NCBI GenBank assembly: GCA_021613535.1
Contig: CP075497.1
Coordinates: forward strand, 1,116,001 to 1,180,000
DNA length: 64,000 nucleotides
Origin: Adineta vaga
Taxonomy: Eukaryota > Rotifera
Direction: 5' to 3'
Under the pieces are notes generated by a model, which was not told the DNA's origin, ran no database searches, and saw nothing but the letters and a program-made list of their open reading frames with translations. This document shows positions 23,501 to 35,055 of this stretch, one piece after another. A program made the translations under genes and the position numbers. How positions within the stretch are numbered: the stretch's first letter is position 1; each line of letters opens with the position of its first letter.

Positions 23501-25745
23501 TTTCGATATGATAATGTTCAGATGATAATGGAAGAATTTTTTGTATTAATTTTTCTTGATCAAATAGTATTGCTGTACGAAGAATTGAATGTTTATTAAC
23601 AAGAAGTCGAAGATTTTGATGAAGTCGATCAATTGATAATGAGCTAATAGATTTGAATTTATAAATCAATAATTCATTGAAAACAGAAACTTCTTCATGA
23701 AAACGAACTTGTTCGTCCATCCAAAGACGATTTTGTGCAAATGAAGCAACGCCTATAGACAAAGCAATTCAAATATTTAGTTCAGCTAAATCAATGATTT
23801 ACCTTGTGTTAAATGGAGTGGTGTCCAAATGAGTTTTGATTTTGGTTTACAATTTAATAAGAGTTGAACATGATCGGCAATTGTTGGAGTGAGAAAAAAA
23901 TCGAGAACGTTAAGTTGCATATCGGGAGCGAAATGAAATTGATAATAATTGAAAAATTGGATTAATGATAAGGATGAACCACCCAATGCGAAACAATTTG
24001 CATGACGAGAAATGGAATTCAATTGTAATACATTGCACCATAGTTTGTGTAGTTTCTCTTCTAATTCTGAGATTGGTTTATCAACAATCTGAATGTTGTT
24101 GATGAGTAAGGATGGAATTGGAAGTTGTTTTCGATCGATTTTTCCATTCGAATTCAATGGAAATTTATCAAGAATGATGATATAAGATGGAATCATATAT
24201 TGACGAAGATGTTTATGACAATGATTTCGAATTTCTTCAATATTAAGATCGGAATTATGCGAAACAATATAAGCAACTAATAAATCTTTATTTTGTAAAG
24301 ATTTTGTCACAAGACAATCGGAGATTTGATTTCGAGACCAATTCATAATTGTATCTTCAATCTCTGTTGTTTCAACTCGTTGCCCATGAATTTTAATTTG
24401 AAAATCTGCACGTCCAGAATGAACGAATTCATTCCATTCATTATATCGAGCTAAATCTCCTGTTTTTAAATAAATCTTATTATCAATAGTAACAAGAATA
24501 TCATTTGTACGTTGTCGATCATTTAAATAACAATTGAACAAAGTTGGTCCTACAAAAGAATACAAATCATTTGATAATTTGATAATCAAAATCAATTGCT
24601 ATTCACCTCCTATAAGAAGTTGACCAATTTGATTTAAATTGATCGTCTTATCAATAATATTATTTTGTTCATCAATAAGTAAACAATGAACATTGGTGAA
24701 TGGACAACCAATCGGTATAATTGTATTATAAACATCTGACAATCGACAACCAAGAACTCCATTGCATTCTGACATTCCATATTGAGAATTGATTCGAATA
24801 GTCGAGAGATTTAAATAACTAAGAAATTTTATCCATTGTTGAGGATTTATTGCTTCACCTAAAAAAAGAATTATTATACATATCGAAATATCTATTACTA
24901 TTTCAATTACCTGTTATACATAAATTACGCACAAATTTGAATGTATCAAACTGTTGACTAATCTCAAAAAAATCGATCAAAGCTCGAATAATTGCTGGAA
25001 CAATGATCATTGTTGTTACTTGTTGATTTATTAGAATTTTCGATAAATACGACATATCCAAATGTCCACCGGGTCGTAAAAGTACAACGGAACCACCTAC
25101 AACCAATGGTAATGAAATTTCTGATATTTGTAAAATCCATGTACAAGTAGAAAGTTGAAGAATTTGATCTTGGATTGTGTACATATTTGCATTCCATTGA
25201 ATATAAGCTTCGTTACTTGCTGCAAAACTTTTATGAGTATGAAGAATTGCTTTTGGTCGACCAGTTGTTCCTGATGTAGAAATAATAAATGCAGGACCAT
25301 TTTCTATACAATATGGAAGTTTATCAATATCTTCATTTTGTAATGATGGGAAAAGGATTTCTTCTAGGAAAATAACGTGTTTAACTATATCGGTTGGAAA
25401 TTGTTTGTATGTCAGTTGATGAACTAAAACATATTGACTTTGAATTTGTTCTAAGATGGAAAGAAGACGTGATGAAGAATCTGTTGGATTTAATGGACAA
25501 TATACACCATCAATGCACATAATACCTAAGAATCCACAGACCATTTCTAAACTACGTTCAACAAATTGATAAATGATTTGACCTTTAACAATGTTTAAAT
25601 TATGTAAATAATCAACGACATGTTCAACTTGTTCAATCAATTCACTGTATGTCCACGATTGAAAATCAAGGATTAGAGCGATTTTTTGAGGATGAACTTC
25701 AGCCATATGAAATAGTTGATGTAAAACATAATATGATGACAACAT
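17519..25745 (-). CDS. Non-ribosomal peptide synthetase, A-T-C-A-T-C-T, fused to a flavin monooxygenase
   Basis: My model has eight exons on the minus strand: 25745-24911, 24858-24607, 24549-23803, 23752-22176, 22121-21512, 21461-20481, 20430-18594 and 18539-17519. They total 7,860 nt, or 2,619 codons plus stop. All junctions keep frame, and introns are 48-57 nt. Domains in order: A1 (TSGTTGRPKA; QYGMSE; GRADFQIKIHGQRVE; NGKIDRK), T1 (LGGSSL), C1 (HHIAIDG), A2 (TSGSTGIPKS; NTYGPSET; KFHGQRIE; NGKIDRK), T2 (IGGHSL), C2 (HHLVFDG) and T3 (MGGTSL near residue 2174). A class A FAD monooxygenase follows from about residue 2220, with GCGIGGLSAA, GADGVRS and LGDAAHPMLPDQSQGA. Carrier serines, condensation histidines and A10 lysines are all present. 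There is no thioesterase and no A domain before T3, so the last C-T may act iteratively or on an amino acid loaded elsewhere, with the fused oxygenase hydroxylating the chain. Bdelloids are known to carry acquired NRPS genes; this architecture points to a small oxidised peptide, product unknown. Confidence 0.9.
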
Positions 25746-26774
25746 GAGTAACTATTTGATGAGTGACGATGTGTATGTACTATTTTTTTAAATAGAATAT
25801 TTTAAAGAAAAAAAATGATTGACTAATATATTGACATTCTGTTTGACGCAATATCAATCAATGGTAACCTTTCTTTCCGAACTATCGAGAACATAGGTTT
25901 CAAATAACATGATTTTCTTGTTCACCTGAGAAGAACATATGAATATTAGTAAACAAAAAGTACATTGCATAATTGTTTGACCTCCCATATTGATTACTCA
26001 TCAATTCTCATGCCCTTTTTCGTGTCTTCGAAAACAAATTTCACAACGAAATGAATATCAGTGCAACGTATGGGGTGGGTGTGATCTATATAGATACCCA
26101 CACCCTCAAGTAAGGTGTAGTTATCTCTGAAATTAATATTTCGCCGTCATCTTTCTATAATAATATTCATTCTCTGCAGTCCTGCAAATGGGAGTTGCAA
26201 TGTATTGGTGCGCGTCGTTAAAACATATTTTCGTACTGTTGGTAATTAAAAATGCTACATGAAAAAGCAGATACTTGAGAACAATGTAGTGATTCTGATC
26301 AAGAATCGGGTAGCGATATTTTTAACTACTAATTTTACTGTTCTGTACTAAGTGCAAACAAAAGTGTTCTCAAGAAATGATGGCTTATTTTTCAGATTGA
26401 TCTTTTGCTGTTTGCTGTGAAACGATATAATCCTAGTATAAATATTTTTCTCGTAAAATTTCACTTTACATGCCCAAATATGTTGATGATGTTAATATCG
26501 AAAAAAGGTCAACACTCGAGCGTTCTCGATGTGAAACATATCGAAATTTTAATTTCTATATGAAACCAATGTAACATGACATACACGAATGGTACGCTTC
26601 TTCAAATAGTTTTTTTTTTTTAGTTTTTTCTCTAGAGAAATAAATATATAAATGAATTCTTTTTAACAGAGTCTGGTATCCACTCATTTGGTTGCTGACA
26701 AGAGAAAGTTTGGTAGTAACACTAAAATTGAATTTATTGGCCAAGTGATTTTAATAAACTTGAAAGATAGAAAG
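25746..26774. other. Divergent upstream region of the NRPS and the mucin-stalk gene
   Basis: No gene was seen. A near-perfect TG-rich hairpin lies at 26071-26110. This stretch should contain the promoters of both flanking genes, but I cannot name elements in it. Confidence 0.5.
26071..26110. repeat. TG-rich snap-back element, near-perfect palindrome
   Basis: GGGTGGGTGTGATCTA faces TAGATACCCACACCCTC with almost no loop. Copies elsewhere have 10-30 nt loops, so this is the most compact member. It lies about 325 nt upstream of the NRPS start codon. Confidence 0.8.
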
Positions 26775-29700
26775 ATGCAGTTCACACGCATCTCGGAGAA
26801 TTCCTATTGGCCTCGTAAGAGCCGTGTACGTCCAAGCGAGGTCCCATCGATTTATACAAACAACAACAAAAGTAATCCTGCTTTTTCATCGGTAAGTCTA
26901 TTTATGTGTCCAAAGAAAATTAATTAATTTAAGTTTATATCTTATTCTCTAGTCAATGAACAAACAGATGAAACTTATGCAAGATGATAGATTTGGAAAG
27001 ATCGAAGATACATGGAAGATAACTACGAGAAACTCAAGCCAGAAAAAAAAATACCGAATGTAAGTAGGTCAAAATATTGAATCGTAGCTTTTGAAGACAT
27101 GACACGGTGAAAGATTTAATCTTAGTATATTTAATTCTTTTTTTCCTGAGTGTTTTTTATTCTGCAATATAACTAATAAATATTGAACATTTGTTCTGCT
27201 TTTGATCAACTAATGAGAGCAACAATCAGTCAGTTGATTGTAATCTCATCAACTGAATATGTGTACTTTATCCTTTTTTATTATGATCTTTAATTGTAGG
27301 AGATGTTCTTATCATCAAATAGCGTGTTGCTTTTTCTTGGCTGTCATCGTTCCTCTTTTAGTGAGTGCACTCATTGGTACTATACTTGCTTTTGTCTTAC
27401 GTGAGTATTCTATCTCTTTTTTATTATTTTTATTTATCTTTATACAATAACAATATGATCATTAGCACATAAAACCACCCTATCAACGTCAACAACGACT
27501 GTTACAACAACAACAGCAACAAGTAAGTAAAATTATTGTCACGATGAAAATAATTCTGCAAGATAACTAGTTTCGAATCAAATAATAGGATGACATAGAT
27601 ATGCACAAATGCCATATAATAGAAACTTTTTTGGTTTCGGACGTTCCTGTATTTTAATTATTTACACATAATAAGTTCAAGAATCTAGTGGGCGATCAGA
27701 TTCGATTCTTTTCTGACGAGAACAAGCGCATGACCTGATTTTCAAGTGTGCTATAGCCTATAGGGCCTAGATCGGTCAACATTTACAATATATCCGTTAG
27801 AATAAACTAACATCTTAGATAGGCCACATCAGATGAGCCCGTAATTGATTGTAGATTTATCTAATAAATGTGTTTTTAATTAAAAAATACATTTTGAACT
27901 TGAGTGCACCACAATTAAATCGGTCATTCGGTTATACCAAAATACATTAAAATCTATCAGAGTTAGGGTCTGGCGGGACCGAGTTCAAGAAAAAAATAGG
28001 AATTGGACCAGTTCCGCTGGACCCTTTTCTCTTCTGAAGATTTCATAGGTGATTTTTCTTCTCGTTCGCCATCACCTATCAAAGATTTCATGTATAAATG
28101 ATTTGTCTTTATTTATCACCTATATAAACACATCTGCTGGAGTAAAAGAAGATCGACTGTGAACACATTTTACACGATCTAATTTAGATATGTCAAAATA
28201 AATAAAAATATTTACATAAAAAGTTTTTTTTTCACATAAATCAAGAAGAAAGGAGAACTTCATGTTGATAAGACCGAATATCCCTTCCAAAGGACATACA
28301 GTATCTCCATGAAAAAAAAGATAATTTTTCTCCACTATAATGCAATCATATTAAAGGTTAATAGATTCTAACTATCACTGTATTTATCAAAATCCACCAT
28401 AATCTGCCAAAATTCACCACGCTCTCGATGTTCTGCGTAATGACTTTTTATATAGCAGCCAGATGATAATAAAACAAAATGAAAAATACACACACCCTCA
28501 ATCGGAACAGGGAAAGGATGTATCATTACCAACCACGGACATGACATCCTGAGTTAACGCTTTCTTTATTAACTAGAATTTTGGGAGTTTAATCTTTGTT
28601 CATTTGTCTCGCTCCTGTCCACTTTTTTCTTCTTTGGAAGGCTTACAGAAGACGGACCTGTTTAGTCTTTTGTTACACAACTCACATAATCCTTTTCTCT
28701 TAATACTGTCTAATATACATGATTATTTTTCGAATAATAGCTTCAACATCGACCAGTAAGAAACAAATTTTGAAAAAATATATTTATAATTGCAATGTGT
28801 ACGAATACAGCTTCAACCTCGACAACAAGTGTCACTACTAGCACCACTTCGACTTCATCGACTAGTAAGTCAAAACATATTTGAAAAGCAGGCTTTTAGA
28901 GTCAATTATTCGTGTGATGACTAACCATGAAAATCGAGCGAATATGGTTCATTTGATTTTTCCACAATAAGTAACTACAAAAATATTAAGCAAAGAACGC
29001 CTCAGAATCCTTCTGAGGAATCATATAATAAAACTGATAAAAACAATAGGGGCACTATGTCATAAAATCATATGTTCACGGTAACTTAGTGTCTGAGATG
29101 CAATTAACATTTGACAAGTTCAACAATGTGATCAATATATGAAGTCTATTGAAAGAATGACGTTCCTTTCAATCCTATCAAAACTATTTTAGACGATAGA
29201 ACACAAAGGTTTGATGTAGCATTATCGAAAAATATATTTCAAATCTTAAACTGAAATCTCTTGAATTAAATTCGATTTTATTGAACATGTACTCTTACAA
29301 CAATACGTCTTCTCCGACAGGTTCAACATCAACTTCAAGCTCAACGTCATCTAGTAAGCAATATGATTTGAAAACATATGTTGACAACTAAAATATGTTC
29401 TATAATCTAGCTTCAACCTCGACAACAAGTGCCACAACCAGTACGACCTCGACAACAAGTACTTCAACTACCAGTACGACCTCAACAACAAGTACTTCAA
29501 CAACAAGTATGGATGCAAACATATTTCGAAAACATAATTGAGGATCTGAATATAGATCGAGATCGAACTTGACAGAATTCAATGATTATTGTCAAGAGTT
29601 ATCAGAGTATTTCTAAAAGCAGGGCTTTTCAGGGCTTTTTGACTTCATGTACGGATAATTAGCACAAGTACAAAAGAAAATGCTCAGATAATTAATACAA

Positions 29701-31990
29701 AAGAAGCTTACGATAGTATATAGGGGGATTTTTCAATAAACCCTAGAGCAAAACATCATACCGATAACATGAGGAAGCTTTTAGAGTCATTTTTGTTTTC
29801 ATTTTTTCAATAAAGATTTTGTTTATTCCATCTTGAGGATATGGTTGGTAGTGAGTCAGGGTAAGATCGTGGATGGATGTGAGTAAGGCTGAAAATCACA
29901 GTTAATTATCACACTCGCATTCACTCTCTCATTGATTGTTTTGTCGGCAATAAGATTATCAGAGAGTGGACTGCCAATCTTGAACTGAAAACTTTGAGAT
30001 GAAACTCAATTTTAGTATACACTTATTAGAATAATTATATATATTTCTCAATAGGTACTACATCAACCACGAGTACAACAACAAAGACAACGTCGACAAC
30101 AAGTAGTACAAGTATGAACTTCTGACAAACAAGAAGAATTGAAAGAGAATGAAAATCCTTTTGACAAAGTAGAATTTTGAAATACGAAATGTATGTATAA
30201 GTTATTGATTCTGCTATGATCATTTCTCAAACATAATAGCCCTAAGTTCATTGTAAATACTCAAACAAATGAATGAGTTAGAACCGGAAATTTTTTAAGC
30301 AGTTTCATCACTCGTATGTAAAAATTTTTAATGGCAAATGCGAAGTTATATGAAATTACATGTTTTGCGTTGGATTCCGGATTTGTTCTAATCACAGTAT
30401 TTGCTATTTTTTCTCTTCCCTCATAACTATTCTTACAGGCTCACCATTACTCTGAATAAATAGATAATAAATGTTTCATCATGAATCATTAGCTGTATAT
30501 GATGATTCTTGAAGGGTTTAATGTCATTCTTCATTATACGAAGCAATTCTAAAATAAGTAAACATGGAATCCATAGTCTGGAATTGCATCATGCATTTCA
30601 TAATAATTCACATACTATTAACAATCGTTATAATGATTGATTGAGATCTGAAGTTTTAACTTCTCGATAGAATGTGATAGTGTATGTATTACTATGAAAT
30701 AACCAGATCTCCAAATAAGATTTTTCACATAGTATGAATATTCGAATTTAAAATTAGCGATATTTCTACTCCCTAAGTGTATGTCTAGTTTTCATTTCGA
30801 GATAGTGATGTTAATAGTTCGGAATTGAGATCTTCAATTATAGATCAGCCACAGATTTGCTTAAATCATGTTTTCAAATATATTTACTACATAGTTCAAT
30901 GTGCGTTAATCTTCTCTTTCTGACCATGAAAATCTCACAAGTCTGTCACCTTCTCATTGACTAGCTATAAACATTTTCTTTGAAGTCAGTAATAGCTAAT
31001 TAATTATAATATGCATGTGTTAATTGAGCGGATATTTCATCGGTCGCATTCTATGATTAAAAGGAATAATTTCTTTTTTCGTTGTACTCAAGATTTCCAA
31101 CCGATCGGCTTTTGCCAGTTGCATCGTCCAATGAATAATCATTTATGAGCAGAACATCTTTTAGATTAAGCCTAAGTAAAAGTCACTCATCGTTTTATAA
31201 AGAAATATTTGAGAAATATTGGTAATTGATAAGAATATATTGAGAAGTTCCAATGAAAGCTAGAGCCGTGATGTTTTACTTCTCTTTCAAAATATATTAG
31301 TAAGTTGTTATAATGTCATTTGACCTAACTTCGTATCGGTTTTCTCTTAAATATATGATCTCTAGTAGTAATTTATCATTTCGTACTTTTTTAGGCTCAA
31401 CTTCAGTGACAACAGTAACAACAACAACAACGACAACAAGTAGATTACCGAACGTACGATTATTCTTTTTTGTATCGAGTGTTATTTGACTTTCAATAGC
31501 ACCATCATGTGGTAGTGTCAGCAATCCTCCAGGACAAATTTTGAGTTTGGCCTCTGGTTCTGCATCGAGCACGTATACACATTACACTTATGGTTTCACA
31601 GCAAATGATTCTTCAGCAACTCTATCATTTATAACGACGGGTGACGCCGGAGGAGGTGGCAATCACTATTGGTTATTAGACCAAATATTTGTGACCGATA
31701 TGAACACAAGTACAAATGTTCTAATTAATGGTGATTTTGAAACGGGAGATTTAAGTGGTTGGTCACAGTTTTGTAACAACGATGCCAATTGTAAATCAAC
31801 TGGTTACTATGCACATACGGTATCAAGTTCGTGTTATGCAGGAACATACTGCGTTTACGATTCATGTCAAAATTATGATTATCTATTTCAATCGTTTTCT
31901 ACTGTAGCTGGACATTACTATTCCATATCATATTATCTCAAAATCTATAATACTGGAGGAGGTGAACATATATATGTCACATTAACTTAG
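26775..31990 (+). CDS. Type II membrane protein with Thr/Ser mucin stalk and C-terminal binding module
   Basis: My model has eleven exons: 26775-26891, 26953-27059, 27300-27400, 27466-27522, 28741-28755, 28811-28864, 29321-29353, 29411-29506, 30055-30111, 31395-31439 and 31500-31990. They total 1,173 nt (390 residues plus stop), all in frame. A cytoplasmic N-terminus of about 75 residues leads to one transmembrane helix (CCFFLAVIVPLLVSALIGT). Then comes a stalk almost entirely of Thr and Ser from seven mini-exons, and a C-terminal domain of about 160 residues. That domain has NGDFETGDLSGWSQ, DQIFVTD and paired Cys, and resembles the beta-sandwich carbohydrate-binding or adhesion modules common in bdelloid surface proteins (inference). 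The stalk exons are 57, 15, 54, 33, 96, 57 and 45 nt long. All are phase 1-1, so any could be skipped or added without a frame change. Further stalk exons in the long introns may have been missed. Confidence 0.8.
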
Positions 31991-32405
31991 CTAAGATCAC
32001 TTTTATTAACAGAATAACAATGATAAATGCTACGTCATTTCTGATTCTTTTTAGTTTTATGCACATTACTTGTGTGATTGAACAGTTTTGAAAAACTAGA
32101 TCTTCTCATTTTCCATACGACATATCTGTAACAATACAATGTTACGTGCCCTATAATTTTGTTTCTCTCATATTTGTTCCGTCCATAAATAAATACTCCT
32201 ATCTTCTTCACCCATGAATAATATTTATCTCTCTTGAGGGTTGTAAGTTATTGTAAAGAACACAGACCTTCACTTCACATAATTATAAGTTTATTTACTA
32301 TGGATGATAAGAGATAATGATTGAGTACTGCAGTATAATTCTTCCCTTTTGTCAGACTTACACTACATAAAGATTTGAAAACAGAAGAAAAAATTTATGC
32401 AAACT
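31991..32405. other. Intergenic between convergent genes
   Basis: No gene was seen. A half-site of the TG-rich family (CTCTTGAGGGTTGTAAG) is at about 32232. The rest is AT-rich 3' flanking sequence. Confidence 0.45.
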
Positions 32406-35055
32406 TTAAACAGTTTTATGTTCATCGGTGGGTTTGTGTTTGCATTCATAATCGATATGAACAAATGCCTATAAAATGAATCAGTATAAGTATGAAAATG
32501 AATAAGAGTGAATTGCTTTCATACTCGTTCAACTTCTGATAATCGTTCGATTTTCTGTTGAAGTTCTTCCGCAATATCGTGTGCTTCTTTTACCTGCATC
32601 GTTTCAGGCAAGACAATATGAACTTCAACAAGAAACGAGGTACCAAAGTGAAATGCACGAACAGTTTCTATCTTTTCGATGAGTGGCGAATGATGATAGG
32701 TTAACCACTACAGAGCGAAATGAAGAAACAAAATTCGTTAAAGAAAGTAAGAAAAATGATATTTACTGTAATCTGTGATAAGAATTGAGGTTTGGCTGTA
32801 TAGCCAGTTAAGTGTTTGATTTGACCTAGGAAGAAAAAGTCAGATAGAAGAATAAGAAGAAACTGATGATTTACGATTAGCTTGTCGAATCCATGCGATA
32901 ATGATATAGATGGAAATAAGCACTGCACCAACTGGATCAATGACAATGGCTCGTTGATTGATCTTATTTCGATAGGCATAGGTACCTGCAAATGAAAATA
33001 AAATGTATTAAGTGAAAGATGTTTTCGATTGTTGATGCTGATAAGTGAAACAAATTAGAGATACATGATCTCAACCGTAAACTTAGTCAATGGATGAAGG
33101 TAAGAAATTCGTTGTAGTTTTTCTTGTTCCTTATATATTTAAATAAATTGAGATAAAATCACTTTTTACACGCATATAAATCCATGAGAAGTTATTTGAT
33201 TATTGTCTGTAATTTGTATGAGGGAACTATTGATCTCTACTATACTTCAGTGGATGGATTGTAGTCGAGCATCTTTTTGGTTCTCCATTTAGACATATAT
33301 GAATTAGTTTACATGGTTACCATGAAATCGAAGTTCTCAAATATGAAATTCCTTAGGTTTTAATACTCACTGATAAGACCACAACCGAGTGCGATTATGT
33401 TCGAGGCCACGTCATTGCGATGATCTTCAGCCAATGCAGACATCGTCGGATTCTTCACACGGTAACATAGAAAGAATAGTATGGCTTTGCTGATCGCTGT
33501 CGCGCACATCACTCCCATTGGAAATGGACTCATGTTGATTTCAGATAGAGTTTTGGTTGTATTGGTTTCGGTAAAATAACCAACATCATTAATGATTGTA
33601 TTGACTGAATTATAAACGACTATTACTGATGCGGCACACATAATTACCGACAAAATAATGATAGTAACAGGTTCTAGACGTGTACGACCTATCAAGGTAA
33701 AAAAGAAGTCATCAAAATCCGAAACTTCGACTACTACCGAGATGAATAGTGAACATTTAGATGGCGGCATAACCAGGTATTGGTCACTCTACATGATAAA
33801 GGCTTTAATCTTGTTTCAATCCAACAAAGGTTAACACTACAACATTAGACGCAGTTTTTTGCAGACAATTGTGTCAAATTAAAAACGGGTGAGTATTGCT
33901 CTGGTACAGAAAAATATATACGAAATCATCTGCAAGAGGAAAAATAAGATAAAATTCTGTAACGACCACTTTTTTAAAGTCTTCTCTACTAGAGAACATA
34001 TTCGAATCCTGACGTAAGATATTCTACGTGCTGTTTTTCATATCTCATATGAAGGCAGACCTTTGGTGAAGAAAAACGTTTGATGCTCTATTTCTTATCT
34101 CAAATATGTTGTTACATGAATTGATCAATGACATTTTGAATACTTAAGTCTTCGACTTTCAAAAGAAGTTCACATTACATAACGGAAAAATTCGTTTGTA
34201 ATAATAGAATTCTCTGACTCATCTATGGAAATATACCTTGTGGATATCGATAATCGTCTCGTTTCTTCATAGCTCGAGATGCCCACAGTAGAAGAACAGA
34301 TGATGTCAAATCAACAGCTGAGTCGACTACAGTTGAAACAACCGAGAGTGATTTGGACAATATCGCAGCAACGATTTTGATGAGAAACAATATCTAAAAA
34401 ATGCAATATCATATCGTTGAATTAATTAATTAAACTGCTTACAATATTGACGGCGAACGAGGCTCGTGACAAAATATCTGTCATTTTCTTTGTTTTTGTA
34501 TTAAAATTGTTATTCTTTTCTTGTTCTTTTTCATCATTGTTTGCTCTTCTATCGGTACGTTCATAGTTATCGATGAGTGCATCTTGTTTCTGGTAATACA
34601 TTTTCACACGTTTTGATAAGCCTGATTCTTGTTGACGAGTATCTTGTTGCTGACGAAGAATATTTTTGAGAAAATCGGGCTGTATATCTATACAATGAAA
34701 TAGAAAAGGTAATGAGAATATAAGAAACTATTCGATGATCTTTATGCTTACCGTCGCTGTTCGCTACTATTTCACCTTCCGGTGCTATCTGTTCCATACG
34801 AATGAGTGTTACTGGCGATATTTCTGATGTTTGATTGTCAGTTTTTTCTTGTATATTACTTTGAAAGATTGATTCATTGTTCTTTGATTCCGTAAACGGT
34901 ATTGTCTCAGTTGTATGTTTCATCACATGAATCTCTTTGATTGTTAAGTTGTTTTTTGAATTATCTAGTAAAAATTTACGATTACAGGAATGCATTTTCA
35001 ATAACAACTTCTGAAGATATCCTGTACTCATTAATAACCTGTATAACATCAACAT
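32406..35055 (-). CDS. Cation diffusion facilitator (MTP-type, Mn/Zn efflux)
   Basis: My model has eight minus-strand exons: 35055-34752, 34687-34443, 34393-34237, 33688-33371, 32985-32875, 32825-32767, 32707-32525 and 32468-32406. They total 1,440 nt, or 479 residues plus stop, all in phase. A polar N-terminus of about 100 residues is followed by KMYYQKQDALIDNYER, then the metal-site helix STVVDSAVDLTSS, the RDDYRYPQGRTRLEP loop, the second site AEDHRNDVASN and DPVGAVLISIYI. The cytosolic dimerisation domain is IETVRAFHFGTSFLVEV...EAHDIAEELQQKIE...VERAFVHIDYE. This block order is that of the Mn-type CDF branch (plant and fungal MTP8-11-like). Such proteins export Mn, Zn or Fe from the cytosol in exchange for protons. 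Start choice is uncertain: later in-frame ATGs (MSTGYLQK, MHSCNRK) also precede the conserved region. Confidence 0.88.

Noticed and set aside
27523-31394. Simple microsatellites of ACAACA type as stand-alone repeats
   Set aside because: Each short Thr/Ser-coding block is flanked by splice signals and fits one phase, so they are better read as exons.
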